Positions 26,169 through 34,305 of a DNA stretch of 64,000 nt are shown one piece after another. The position numbers were made by a program, and so were the translations under genes. The stretch is taken from contig DASZBX010000028.1 in the NCBI GenBank assembly GCA_035943635.1, positions 32,295-96,294 of the forward strand, read 5' to 3'. Origin of the DNA: DASZBX01 sp035943635. Its GTDB lineage: Bacteria; Actinomycetota; Actinomycetes; Streptomycetales; Catenulisporaceae. How positions within the stretch are numbered: the first letter of the stretch is position 1; each line of letters opens with the position of its first letter. A model generated the notes under the pieces. The model was not told where the DNA came from. It searched no databases and worked only from the letters and a program-made list of their open reading frames with translations.

Positions 26169-26588
26169 ATGAGCATCGAGACCAACAAGACGGTGGCCCG
26201 GCGGTACTACGAGGAGTTCGTCAACGAGCGCCGCCTGGACGTGCTGGAGGAGATCGTCGCCGAGGATGCGATCGACGAGACGCGCGCGTTCAGCGGCGGC
26301 TCCGGCGACCGGGACGACTTCCGCCAGCACGCCCTGTGGCTCTGGGAGTCCGTGCAGGACGTCAAGGCCACCGTCACCGACCTGGTCGCCGAGGGCGACC
26401 GGGTGGTCGTGTACTGGCGGATCGAGGGCATCCACCGCGGCACCATCTTCGGGGTCCCCGGCAGCGGCAAGGCCTTCACCGGCAACAGCATCAGCACCCT
26501 GACCTTCAGTGACGGCAAGGTCGTGCGCTACACCGTGCTGCCGGACCGCCTGGGCATCATCGAGCAGATCGGCGGCGCCGGCGCATGA
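26169..26588 (+). CDS. SnoaL-like (NTF2-fold) protein, putative polyketide cyclase/isomerase family
   Basis: 139 residues with the layout of the SnoaL/ester-cyclase branch: an N-terminal helix (RRYYEEFVN), the loop with paired acidic residues, a central VYWRIEGIHRG strand and a C-terminal VRYTVLPDRLG. Family members act on polyketide or steroid ketones as aldol cyclases, epoxide hydrolases or isomerases. The ATG at 26169 follows an AGAGAGAG purine stretch. The gene lies 90 bases after the SDR and overlaps the next SnoaL-like gene by four bases (ATGA). Its place behind the thioesterase suggests a role in shaping the released polyketide. The actual reaction is not known; non-enzymatic binding roles are possible in this fold. 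Confidence 0.82.
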   Translation: MSIETNKTVARRYYEEFVNERRLDVLEEIVAEDAIDETRAFSGGSGDRDDFRQHALWLWESVQDVKATVTDLVAEGDRVVVYWRIEGIHRGTIFGVPGSGKAFTGNSISTLTFSDGKVVRYTVLPDRLGIIEQIGGAGA

Positions 26589-27055
26589 GCGACCGGCCCG
26601 ACCCCGCGGATCTGGCCGAGATCCACCAGGTCCTCGCGCTCTTCCCGCACGTGTTCGACACCAAGGACGAGCACGGCCTCGGCCTGGTGTTCAGCGCGGA
26701 CGCCGAGATCGAGCTGACCCGCGGGGCCGGCTCGGTCAAACGCGGGCTGGCCGAGATCCGCGCGTTCGCCCAGGCCATCGCCGACGACTCGCTCGACCAC
26801 CACACCCTCAACACGGTCGTCTTCGTCGACGACGCGGGCGTGGTCCGGGCGCGCAGCCGCTACCTGGCCATCCTCGCGGACCAGAGCGTGCACAACGGGG
26901 ACTACTACGACACCCTCGTGCACACCCCGGACGGCTGGCGCATCAGGCAACGGATATCAGTGCCACGATTCCCGCAGGGCGGGCAGGTCCCGCCCTCACC
27001 GGACGCCGTGGACGCCTGGCACCGCTGGATCGCCGCCCAGGACGGGCGATCCTGA
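26585..27055 (+). CDS. Second SnoaL-like (NTF2-fold) protein, coupled to the first
   Basis: 156 residues, a different branch of the NTF2-like superfamily (SnoaL_4 / SnoaL-like type). An early helix leads to VFDTKDEHGL and FSADAEIEL, then HHTLNTVVF and YYDTLVHTPDGWRI, the pattern seen in small dehydratase, hydroxylase or isomerase-like proteins. It shares little sequence with its neighbour, so the pair is probably not a recent duplication. The start overlaps the preceding stop by four bases, pointing to coupled translation and perhaps a heteromeric complex. It is the last gene of the presumed PKS operon; a hairpin follows at 27143. Substrate and reaction are unknown. Confidence 0.78.
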   Translation: MSDRPDPADLAEIHQVLALFPHVFDTKDEHGLGLVFSADAEIELTRGAGSVKRGLAEIRAFAQAIADDSLDHHTLNTVVFVDDAGVVRARSRYLAILADQSVHNGDYYDTLVHTPDGWRIRQRISVPRFPQGGQVPPSPDAVDAWHRWIAAQDGRS

Positions 27056-27142
27056 GCGTCGGTCGTCTTGGCAGGAGACGAGTGCGGAGGTAGGGGGCGA
27101 TAGGGGTTCTCCGGTAGTGGGCCGCTGGATAGGTTTTCGACA

Positions 27143-27170
27143 GGCCCGCCGCGGCGTCAAACCGCGGGCC
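27143..27170 (+). terminator. Hairpin between the PKS operon and the ABC transporter genes
   Basis: GGCCCGC (27143-27149) pairs perfectly with GCGGGCC (27164-27170) across a 14-base loop. It sits 88 bases after the last PKS-operon stop and 60 bases before the ABC lipoprotein gene. There is no T-tract, as is common in actinomycete terminators. It could instead be an attenuator in the leader of the transporter operon. Confidence 0.4.
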
Positions 27171-27229
27171 CACACCGGGAAACCCCCTCGTCCGAATCAT
27201 CCCTCCCGCATTCTCGACGGAGTACTTCC

Positions 27230-28975
27230 ATGCCTGACATAAAGTCCAGACGTAGACATCTGACTCCGATATCCGACGGCGGCGACCAGGCCACGGCCGA
27301 GCCGTCCGCGACCGGACCCCTGCCCCCGCTCTCCCGCCGGGGCCTGGGCGGCCTGGCCGGGCTGGCGCTGCTGACCCCGCTGCTCGACGCCTGCGGCACC
27401 TCGGCCAGTGCGACGCCCGCCGCCGCGGCGGCCAAACCGACCCCGGGCGGCTCGGTGATCTACGCGGTCGACACCGAGCCGGTCACCTTCGACATCCACG
27501 TCGCCTCCCAGGACATCGCCGGCGAGATCCTGCGCAACGTGTTCGACTCGCTGGTGGCCGAGGACGTCAACGGCGCCTTCCACCCCTGGCTGGCCACCTC
27601 CTGGACCTACACCGAGGACCTGACCAGCTACACGTTCAAGCTGCGGCAGGACGTGAAGTTCAGCGACGGCACGCCCTTCGACGCCGCCGCGGTCAAGGCC
27701 AACTTCGACCGGATCGCCGCGCCCAGCACCAAGTCGCAGCTGGCCGCCAGCCTGCTCGGCCCGTACACCGGCACGGACGTGGTCGACCAGTACACCGCCA
27801 AGGTCAACTTCTCCAAGTCCTACGCGCCGTTCCTGCAGGCCGCCAGCACCGCCTACCTCGGCTTCTACTCGCCGAAGACGATCACGGCGAACTCCGCCAG
27901 CCTCGGCTCCGGCGGCCCGGTCGACGTCGGCACCGGCCCGTTCACCTTCACCGGCTACACCAAGGGCCAGAGCGTGGTGCTGACCAAGAACCCGGACTAC
28001 GCCTGGGGGCCGGCCACCGCCGCGCACACCGGCCCGGCCTACCTGGACCAGCTGACCATCCGCTTCCTGGCCGAGGACTCCACCCGGGTCGGCGCGCTGA
28101 CCAGCGGCCAGGTCGGCGTCGCGCGCGCCCTGCCGCCGGTCGACATCAAGACCCTGGCCGCGAACCCGGCGTTCACCGTGGTGCACCGCAACGACCCCGG
28201 CGGCGTCTACAACATCTTCCTGAACGCGAGCAGAGCCCCGCTCGACGACATCAACGTGCGCAAGGCGATCCAGCGCGGGATCAACATCGACCTGGACGTC
28301 AAGACCGTGTACTTCGGCCAGTACGAGCGCGCCTGGAGCCCGCTCTCCCCGTCCACCCCGGACTTCGACGCGTCCCTGGAGAACAGCTGGCCCTACGACC
28401 AGGCCCAGGCCGACCAGCTGCTCGACCAGGCCGGCTGGACCACCCGGGACGCCCAGGGCTACCGGACCAAGAACGGCCAGCGCCTGGTGATCGACTGGCC
28501 GGTGCTGCCGCCCGCGTACATCACCGACCAGCGCGACATCCTGGGCCAGGCGATCCAGGCGGACCTGAAGAAGATCGGCATCCAGGTCAACCGCCCGCAG
28601 CCGGACATCGGCGACTACATCACCCAGATCTACGGCGGCCAGACCAACTTCATCGACTTCACCTGGGCCCGGTTCGAACCGGACGTGCTGTGGCTGTTCT
28701 TCAACAGCGCCAGCACCCCGCAGACCGGCGGCCAGAACGCCACCTTCATCGCCGACGCCCAACTCGACCAGTGGACCGACCAGGGCCGCACCACGATCGA
28801 CCCGGCTACCCGCAAGACCGTCTACGGCGAGGTGCAGAAGCGCGTGGTCCAGGACTTGGCCGTGATCGTGCCGATCTACGTGCCGGAGACCATCATCGGC
28901 GTGTCCAAGAAGGTCAGCGGCCTGTCGTTCGACCCGAACGCCTGGGCCCTGTTCTACGACGTCTGGTCCGCATAG
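27230..28975 (+). CDS. ABC transporter substrate-binding lipoprotein, peptide/nickel/opine family (SBP family 5)
   Basis: 581 residues. The N-terminus has a long charged leader, then a twin-arginine-like SRRGLGG, a hydrophobic run and the lipobox LLDAC with Cys55, so the protein should be exported (possibly by Tat) and lipid-anchored. The mature part shows family 5 binding-protein features: GGSVIYAVDTEPVTFD at its start, FKLRQDVKFSDGTPFD, and VDVGTGPFTFTGY. These proteins bind oligopeptides, or metal chelates in some branches, and deliver them to the permeases. The next three genes complete the transporter. It lies directly behind the PKS operon, but nothing in the sequence ties it to the polyketide. 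Confidence 0.93.
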   Translation: MPDIKSRRRHLTPISDGGDQATAEPSATGPLPPLSRRGLGGLAGLALLTPLLDACGTSASATPAAAAAKPTPGGSVIYAVDTEPVTFDIHVASQDIAGEILRNVFDSLVAEDVNGAFHPWLATSWTYTEDLTSYTFKLRQDVKFSDGTPFDAAAVKANFDRIAAPSTKSQLAASLLGPYTGTDVVDQYTAKVNFSKSYAPFLQAASTAYLGFYSPKTITANSASLGSGGPVDVGTGPFTFTGYTKGQSVVLTKNPDYAWGPATAAHTGPAYLDQLTIRFLAEDSTRVGALTSGQVGVARALPPVDIKTLAANPAFTVVHRNDPGGVYNIFLNASRAPLDDINVRKAIQRGINIDLDVKTVYFGQYERAWSPLSPSTPDFDASLENSWPYDQAQADQLLDQAGWTTRDAQGYRTKNGQRLVIDWPVLPPAYITDQRDILGQAIQADLKKIGIQVNRPQPDIGDYITQIYGGQTNFIDFTWARFEPDVLWLFFNSASTPQTGGQNATFIADAQLDQWTDQGRTTIDPATRKTVYGEVQKRVVQDLAVIVPIYVPETIIGVSKKVSGLSFDPNAWALFYDVWSA

Positions 28976-28978
28976 GCG

Positions 28979-29911
28979 ATGGGCACTGTGCTGAAGGGCG
29001 CGGCGCAGCGGCTCGCCGCGGCTCTGGCCGTCCTCTACGGAGCCGCCACGCTGGCGTTCATCGCCCTCCAGCTGATCCCCGGCGACCCGGTCGACACCCT
29101 GCTCGGCCCGGCCACCACCGCCTCCGCGGCGGTACGCGCGCAGATCGCCGCGCAGTACGGCTTCAACCAGCCGGTCGCCGAACAGTACCTGCGGTACCTG
29201 AGCCGGCTGCTGCACGGCGACCTCGGCCAGTCCTACCAGCTCCAACGCCCGGTGTCCGCGCTGATCACGGAGCAACTGGGCCCGACCGCCCAGCTGGCCG
29301 CGGCCGCACTGGTCCTGGCCGTGGTCATCGCCCTGGTCTCGGCGGTGGCCACGGCCGGCCGCAGCCCCGCGTTGCGGTCGGTCGCGGTCACCTGGGAGCT
29401 GGTCGCGGTCTCCAGCCCGTCCTACTGGGTCGGGATCCTGCTGCTGACCGGGTTCTCGTTCCAGCTGCAGATCTTCCCGGTGGCCGGCGCGCAGGACTTC
29501 TCCGCGCTGGTGCTGCCTGCCTTCACGCTCGCCCTGCCGATCGCCGGCGTGCTGGCGCAGGTGTTGCGCGAGGGGTTGGAGACGGCGCTGACCGAACCGT
29601 TCGCCGTCACCGCCCGCGCCCGCGGCCTGAGCCGCACCGCGGTCCGGCTCAAGCACACGTTGCGGCACGCCGCGGTCCCGCTGCTCACCCTGACCGGGTG
29701 GCTCACCGGGTCCCTGCTCGGCGGAGCGGTCCTGGTCGAGGTGGTGTTCGGGCGCCCCGGTATCGGGGCCCTGACTTTGCAGGCGGTCACCGGGAAGGAC
29801 ATGCCGCTGGTGGTCGGGCTGGTGCTGCTGTCGGCGTTCGTGTTCGTCGCCATCTCGACCCTGCTGGATCTGTTGTACCTCGTCATCGACCCCAGACTGC
29901 GGACGGCCTGA
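28979..29911 (+). CDS. ABC transporter permease, DppB/OppB type
   Basis: 310 residues, an inner-membrane permease with about six hydrophobic segments. The N-terminus has the DppB pattern: a first membrane span, then IPGDPVDTLLG, and a periplasmic stretch with QYLRYLSRLLHGDLG. The EAA-type cytoplasmic loop that contacts the ATPase is visible as ARARGLSRTAVRLKHTLRHA shortly before the last spans. It starts three bases after the lipoprotein stop with no separate ribosome binding site, so translation is likely coupled. It forms the channel with the following permease. Confidence 0.93.
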   Translation: MGTVLKGAAQRLAAALAVLYGAATLAFIALQLIPGDPVDTLLGPATTASAAVRAQIAAQYGFNQPVAEQYLRYLSRLLHGDLGQSYQLQRPVSALITEQLGPTAQLAAAALVLAVVIALVSAVATAGRSPALRSVAVTWELVAVSSPSYWVGILLLTGFSFQLQIFPVAGAQDFSALVLPAFTLALPIAGVLAQVLREGLETALTEPFAVTARARGLSRTAVRLKHTLRHAAVPLLTLTGWLTGSLLGGAVLVEVVFGRPGIGALTLQAVTGKDMPLVVGLVLLSAFVFVAISTLLDLLYLVIDPRLRTA

Positions 29912-29931
29912 GCCATGAGGAGGGTTAATCC

Positions 29932-30891
29932 GTGAGCGAGACAGTACCTGTGTCTGCGCCTGAGCTCGTGCCCAGCGCCGATTCCGCTCCTACGTTTGCT
30001 GCTATCGGGCCTCGGCCCGTACCGGCTTCCGGCGAGGCCAAGTTCCAGCTGGTCCGTGCTGGCGGATCCGTTCGAACCGTCAGGCTTCCACCGTTGGCGG
30101 TGCTCATCGCCGGAGCCGTCATCCTGCTGCTGATCCTGATCGCGGCGTTCCCGGGACTGTTCACCAGCACCTCGCCGATCACCACCGACCCGGTCAACGC
30201 CCTGCTCCCGCCGAGCGCAGCGCACTGGTTCGGTACCGACGAACTCGGCCGCGACCTGTTCACCCGAGTGGTCTACGGGGCCCGCCCGTCTCTGCTGATC
30301 GGCCTGGGCGCCACCGTGTTCTCGGTGGTCGGCGGCGCGATCCTGGGCGTGGCCGCGGCCCTGGGCGGCCGGGCCGGCGACCAGATCCTGATGCGTCTGG
30401 CCGACGTGCTGCTCGCCCTGCCGCAGTTGATGCTCGCCCTGCTGGTGATCACGGTGCTCGGCCCCGGCACTGTCAACACGACGACGGCCATCGCGGTCGC
30501 CTTCGTGCCCGGATATGCGCGGATCGTGCGCGCCGAGGCGTTGGTGGTCCGTCGGTCCGGCTATGTGGAGGCCGCGGTCGGGCTCGGACAGCGGCGACTG
30601 GCCGTGATCGTCCGGCACATCCTGCCCAACGCGATCGGTCCGCTGCTGGTTCTGGCCACCGTGGGCTTCGGCACCGCGATCATCTCGGCTTCCGGGCTCA
30701 GTTTCCTGGGGCTGGGACCGCAGCCGCCGTCGCCCGAATGGGGCGCGATGCTCTCGGACGGCCGCAACTACCTGTCCACGGCCTGGTGGCTCGGACTGTT
30801 CCCGGGCGTGGCGATCACTCTCACCGTGATCGCGGTGAACCTGGTCGGCCGCCGCGCCCAAGCCCGCTTCACCCGGAGGACCGCCGCATGA
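29932..30891 (+). CDS. ABC transporter permease, DppC/OppC type
   Basis: 319 residues. The GTG start at 29932 has a strong AGGAGGG site at 29918-29924. A polar N-terminal tail of about 50 residues precedes the first membrane span, as in DppC. Typical DppC elements follow: HWFGTDELGRDLFTRVVYG, GARPSLLIGLG, an EAA loop (VGLGQRRLAVIVRHILPNA) and SGLSFLGLGPQPPSPEWG. It pairs with the upstream DppB-type permease. Its stop overlaps the ATPase start by four bases. Confidence 0.93.
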   Translation: MSETVPVSAPELVPSADSAPTFAAIGPRPVPASGEAKFQLVRAGGSVRTVRLPPLAVLIAGAVILLLILIAAFPGLFTSTSPITTDPVNALLPPSAAHWFGTDELGRDLFTRVVYGARPSLLIGLGATVFSVVGGAILGVAAALGGRAGDQILMRLADVLLALPQLMLALLVITVLGPGTVNTTTAIAVAFVPGYARIVRAEALVVRRSGYVEAAVGLGQRRLAVIVRHILPNAIGPLLVLATVGFGTAIISASGLSFLGLGPQPPSPEWGAMLSDGRNYLSTAWWLGLFPGVAITLTVIAVNLVGRRAQARFTRRTAA

Positions 30892-32879
30892 GTTCGATTT
30901 CGCAGTCTTCGGCTGCGTCCGTGGCTCTGCCCGATCGCGGGCCGGGCTTGACGGGCACTGATCCGCTGCTCGTTGTGCAGGATCTCGATGTCACGTTCGC
31001 GACCGGCGTCGGCCCGGTCCATGCGGTCCGCGGCGTGTCGTTCGAGCTGGCCGAGGGTCGTTGCCTGGCCATCGTTGGCGAGTCCGGCTCGGGGAAGAGC
31101 GTCACAGCCCGGACTCTGGTCGGTCTGACCGGCGGTCGTTCGACGGTCCGGGCCACCCGGATCTCCTTCGACGGCCGCGACCTGACGGCGCTGAGTGAGA
31201 CCCCGTGGCGCGCCGTCCGCGGCCGGGAGATCGGGCTGGTGTTCCAGGACGCGCTGGTGTCGCTGGACCCGCTGCGTACGGTGGGCGCGGAGGTTGCCGA
31301 ACCGTTGCGTACTCACCATACGGTCAATCGGGCCGAAGTGCCGGCCGAGGTTCTTTCGCTGTTGACGAAGGTCGGCATCCCCGACCCGGAACGTCGCGCG
31401 GAACAGTATCCGCACCAGCTGTCCGGCGGACTGCGGCAACGGGCCCTGATCGCCTCCGCCATCGCCGCCGAACCGCGCCTGATCCTGGCCGACGAACCGA
31501 CCACGGCCCTGGACGTCACGGTCCAGGCGCAGATCTTGGAGCTGCTGGAGCACCTGAAGCAGGATGGTTCGGCGTTGCTGCTGATCAGTCATGACTTGGC
31601 GGTGGTGGCCCGGCTGGCGGATCGGATTGCGGTCATGTACGCGGGGCTGATCGTCGAACAGGGGCCCGCTGAAGAGATTCTGGCCGATCCGCAGCATCCG
31701 TATACCCAGGCTCTGATCGCGGCCGTGCCCTCGATTCATGCCAAGGGCACCGCGCTGTCGGTCCCTGTGGTGGCGCAGCCGCCTGCTGGTCCTGGCGGTT
31801 GCCCCTACGCCGCTAGGTGCGCACGCGCCGACCAGGCCTGTCGCGACGGGTTGCCCGATCTTGCGGACGCCGGGGACGGGCACGTAGCCCTGTGCTGGCA
31901 TCCTGGCGCCGGTGCTGACTTCGATCTAATTCCGATCGCCGAACTCCAGCCTGCCGCTATCGGGCCTGCCGCAATCGTGTCCGTCGCAACCGAGCCCGTT
32001 GGAACCGAGCCCGCTGCAACCGAGCCCGGCGCAACGGTGTCCGTCACATCCGAGTCGGTCGCCGAATCCGATTCGACCCTCCCGTCGACGCTCGCCTCCA
32101 CCGACCCGGGCGAACTCCTCCTGGACATCGACGCGATCTCCAAACGTTTCCGCAGCCCGGACGGAACCTGGTACGACGCGGTCCAAGACGTCTCCTTCCA
32201 GGTCCACCGGGGCGAAACCCTGGGCCTGGTCGGCGAATCCGGCTCGGGCAAGACCACCGCGGCCCGGATCGTGCTGGGCCTGCTCGCCCCCGACCAGGGC
32301 CAGGTCCGCTTCGACGGCGAGTCGTGGAGTGCCCTGCCCGAACGCGAACGCCGCACCCGCCGCCGCCGGATCCAGGCCGTCTACCAGGACCCGCTGGGCT
32401 CGTTCGACCCGCGGTACACGGTCGAACGGATCCTGCGCGAGGCGACGTCGCTGGCCGGAATCCGTCGCGGCGCCGAAAGCCGTTCCCGGATCGCTGAACT
32501 GCTCGACCAGGTCGGCCTGTCGGCGACGCTGCTTACCCGTCGTCCGCGGGACTTGTCCGGCGGCCAGCGCCAGCGGGTGGCGATCGCGCGGGCACTGGCT
32601 CCGTCGCCGGACGTCCTGGTCTGCGACGAACCGGTGTCTGCCCTGGACGTCTCGATCCAGGCCCAGATCCTCGACCTGCTCGCCGCGCTGCAACGTGATC
32701 TCCGGATGGCGCTGTTGTTCATCTCGCATGACCTCGGCGTGATCCATCATGTGAGCGATCGGATCGTGGTGATGAAGGACGGCCGGGTGGTAGAGACGGG
32801 CCAGACCGCCCAGGTCTTCTCGAACCCCGCCGCGGCTTACACGAAGGAGTTGCTGGCCGCAGTGCCACGACTAAACTAA
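30888..32879 (+). CDS. Fused double ATPase of the peptide ABC transporter (DppD-DppF fusion)
   Basis: 663 residues with two complete ABC ATPase domains. First half: Walker A GESGSGKS, signature LSGGLRQR, Walker B LILADEPTTALD, then the Cys-containing C-terminal element of oligopeptide ATPases (CPYAARC). Second half: Walker A GESGSGKT, signature LSGGQRQR, Walker B VLVCDEPVSALD. Each half matches the usual separate DppD and DppF proteins. They are joined by a low-complexity Thr/Glu/Pro/Ala/Ser linker of about 60 residues that contains a 15-base tandem repeat. The ATG at 30888 has GGAGGA upstream and overlaps the permease stop; the frame is open further upstream, but only as shadow. This protein powers the importer encoded by the three preceding genes. 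Confidence 0.94.
   Translation: MSSISQSSAASVALPDRGPGLTGTDPLLVVQDLDVTFATGVGPVHAVRGVSFELAEGRCLAIVGESGSGKSVTARTLVGLTGGRSTVRATRISFDGRDLTALSETPWRAVRGREIGLVFQDALVSLDPLRTVGAEVAEPLRTHHTVNRAEVPAEVLSLLTKVGIPDPERRAEQYPHQLSGGLRQRALIASAIAAEPRLILADEPTTALDVTVQAQILELLEHLKQDGSALLLISHDLAVVARLADRIAVMYAGLIVEQGPAEEILADPQHPYTQALIAAVPSIHAKGTALSVPVVAQPPAGPGGCPYAARCARADQACRDGLPDLADAGDGHVALCWHPGAGADFDLIPIAELQPAAIGPAAIVSVATEPVGTEPAATEPGATVSVTSESVAESDSTLPSTLASTDPGELLLDIDAISKRFRSPDGTWYDAVQDVSFQVHRGETLGLVGESGSGKTTAARIVLGLLAPDQGQVRFDGESWSALPERERRTRRRRIQAVYQDPLGSFDPRYTVERILREATSLAGIRRGAESRSRIAELLDQVGLSATLLTRRPRDLSGGQRQRVAIARALAPSPDVLVCDEPVSALDVSIQAQILDLLAALQRDLRMALLFISHDLGVIHHVSDRIVVMKDGRVVETGQTAQVFSNPAAAYTKELLAAVPRLN
31986..32035 (+). 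repeat. 15-base tandem repeat in the ATPase linker
   Basis: Three consecutive copies of a 15-base unit close to GCAACCGAGCCCGTT (31986-32030), plus five bases of a fourth, encode a repeating Thr-Glu-Pro element. The unit keeps the frame, so copy-number change would alter linker length without breaking the protein. Confidence 0.75.
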
Positions 32880-32961
32880 CGGGCCCAAGTGCCTGGGTTG
32901 GGGGTGCTACCCAAGTCGGCTATGGCGCTGTGGGCCGCCGACGTGTTGGCCTGGGGCGACG

Positions 32962-33300
32962 GTGATCGTGGGCGGTTGTCGCATGGATTCGGGCTGGGAT
33001 GAACGATCCGGTCGCGGCAATGTGTTGGGCCGCGATCGGATCTACGCGGAGACGGTCGGGGCTTGGCTGGTTGCTCGGATTTCGGCCGCCGAGGCGGTGC
33101 GCTGGCATGAGGTCGGGTTCACTGACGAGGAGGCGTTTGGCGCAGGCCGAGGCCGGGCGTGTCCCGGATCAAGCCTCCGGCAATGGCTCGACGATGAGGC
33201 ATTCGCCAATCGTTCCGCTGGGACGACTGCGAGCGAGGATGGCCGGGTGCCGGGTGCCGGGTGCCGGGTGCCGGGCGTCAAGCCGGTTGCTGCGGACTAG
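32962..33300 (+). other. Stretch without a convincing gene; weak 112-residue reading frame
   Basis: The 417 bases between the ATPase gene (ends 32879) and the convergent oxidoreductase gene (33297) contain only a weak open frame from 32962. Its middle (WLVARISAAEAVRWHEVGF) resembles the W...G...EA...W helical repeats common in actinomycete hypothetical proteins, but its end runs through a 7-base tandem repeat and a second overlapping frame is equally open. There is no clear ribosome binding site. It is probably a gene remnant or non-coding. Confidence 0.25.
33243..33275 (+). repeat. 7-base tandem repeat (CCGGGTG)
   Basis: Four perfect copies of CCGGGTG (33243-33270) followed by a partial fifth copy. 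It lies just before the convergent end of the oxidoreductase gene. Such short G-rich repeats expand and contract by replication slippage. Confidence 0.8.
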
Positions 33301-34160
33301 GGCTTGGTGGGGGCTATGAGTTCCTCGGCGACCCATTGTGCGACGTGGGGCGGGTAGGGCGTGGACAGACTCAGGACTATGTCTTGGAAGCCGGCGGCGA
33401 TGGCCTCGTTGATGGCGGCGCGGGTCACCTCGGGCTGGTCGTAGAGAACCCGAAAGTGGATCGATCGACTGATGGCGGCGGGATCGCGGCCTATCTCGGT
33501 GCAGTAGCGGTCGAGCAGCGCGCTGCGACGCACGCAGTCCTCTATGTCGCCGCCGGGGATGTTCCACATGTCGGCGTGTTCGGCGGTGACGCGGAGCACC
33601 GCGGCTGACCGGCCACCGATCATGATGGGCGGGTACGGGCTCTGGACCGGCTTGGGATTGCCGAACGCGCCGGTGAGTCGGATGTGCTTGCCGTGAAAGT
33701 CGAACGGCTCGGTCTCGGTCCACAACCGCCGGATGACCGTGCATGCCTCCGCCAGGCTTTCCACCGAGTCGGAGAAGTCGTGGTACGGCAGGCCGTGGGC
33801 CTCGTACTCGCGCCGTGCCGTCGGGATCTCGGGGCGCGATCCCGCGCCGATGCCGAAGATGAGCCGTCCTTCGGAGACCACGTCCACCGTCGCGGCGATC
33901 TTGGCCAGCAGGGCCGGGGGACGGAAGCGGTTGCTGGTCACGAGCAGGCCCAGGCGCAGCCGGCGGGTGTGTGCGGCGACGGCCGAGAGCAGGGTCCAGC
34001 CTTCGAACGCCGATCCGAGGGGGTCGCTGGCGATCGGCATCAGGTGGTCGAACAGCCACACCTGGTCGATCGCCTCGATGGTGTCCGCCTCCTGCCAGAC
34101 CTGGAGCATGTCGTGGTACTCGACCTGCATGGGGGCGGTCATGATTCCGAAGGTCGTCAT
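33297..34160 (-). CDS. LLM-class (luciferase-like) oxidoreductase, probably F420-dependent
   Basis: 287 residues from the ATG at 34160, chosen because it opens with the family-typical MTTFGIMTAPMQ and has a GGAAAGGA site upstream; an in-frame start 21 codons earlier would run through the operator region. Luciferase-like TIM-barrel features: VWLFDHLMPI, LGLLVTSNRFRPPALLAK, GRLIFGIGAGSRPEI and PPIMIGGRSAAVLRV. Actinomycete members mostly use F420 or FMN for hydride transfer. It is transcribed divergently from a TetR gene, with two operator-like sites in between, so it is likely the regulator's target. Substrate unknown. Confidence 0.88.
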   Translation of the reverse strand: MTTFGIMTAPMQVEYHDMLQVWQEADTIEAIDQVWLFDHLMPIASDPLGSAFEGWTLLSAVAAHTRRLRLGLLVTSNRFRPPALLAKIAATVDVVSEGRLIFGIGAGSRPEIPTARREYEAHGLPYHDFSDSVESLAEACTVIRRLWTETEPFDFHGKHIRLTGAFGNPKPVQSPYPPIMIGGRSAAVLRVTAEHADMWNIPGGDIEDCVRRSALLDRYCTEIGRDPAAISRSIHFRVLYDQPEVTRAAINEAIAAGFQDIVLSLSTPYPPHVAQWVAEELIAPTKP

Positions 34161-34230
34161 GGTGCGCGGTCCTTTCCGATGGTGGTCGGTCGGCTGGCCA
34201 CGGAGCGCCCGTTCTGGCATCATGGACGAA

Positions 34231-34272
34231 ACGGATCCGTGTTCCGCTAGCCAGCATACGGAACCATGTTCC
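34231..34272. promoter_or_regulatory. Probable TetR operator pair in the divergent promoter
   Basis: Two related 13-base inverted repeats: GGATC-CGT-GTTCC (34233-34245) and GGAAC-CAT-GTTCC (34260-34272). With two flanking bases they form 15-base copies identical at 13 positions, centred 27 bases apart. They lie between the oxidoreductase start (34160) and the TetR start (34306), where a TetR repressor would block both genes. Confidence 0.65.
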
Positions 34273-34305
34273 CTTTAGCAAGTCGAGTGACGGAGGAATT
34301 GCGCG

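Noticed and set aside
27197..29668. Long minus-strand frame opposite the ABC lipoprotein and permease genes
   Set aside because: Composition is Gly/Arg/Val/Gln-rich without motifs, and the plus strand has clear genes.
32894..32913. Possible terminator after the ATPase gene (TGGGT...ACCCA)
   Set aside because: The stem is only five base pairs with a long loop; too weak to call.
32999..33319. Second overlapping small frame in the 32880-33296 gap
   Set aside because: No family, no ribosome binding site, and it runs through the heptanucleotide repeat.
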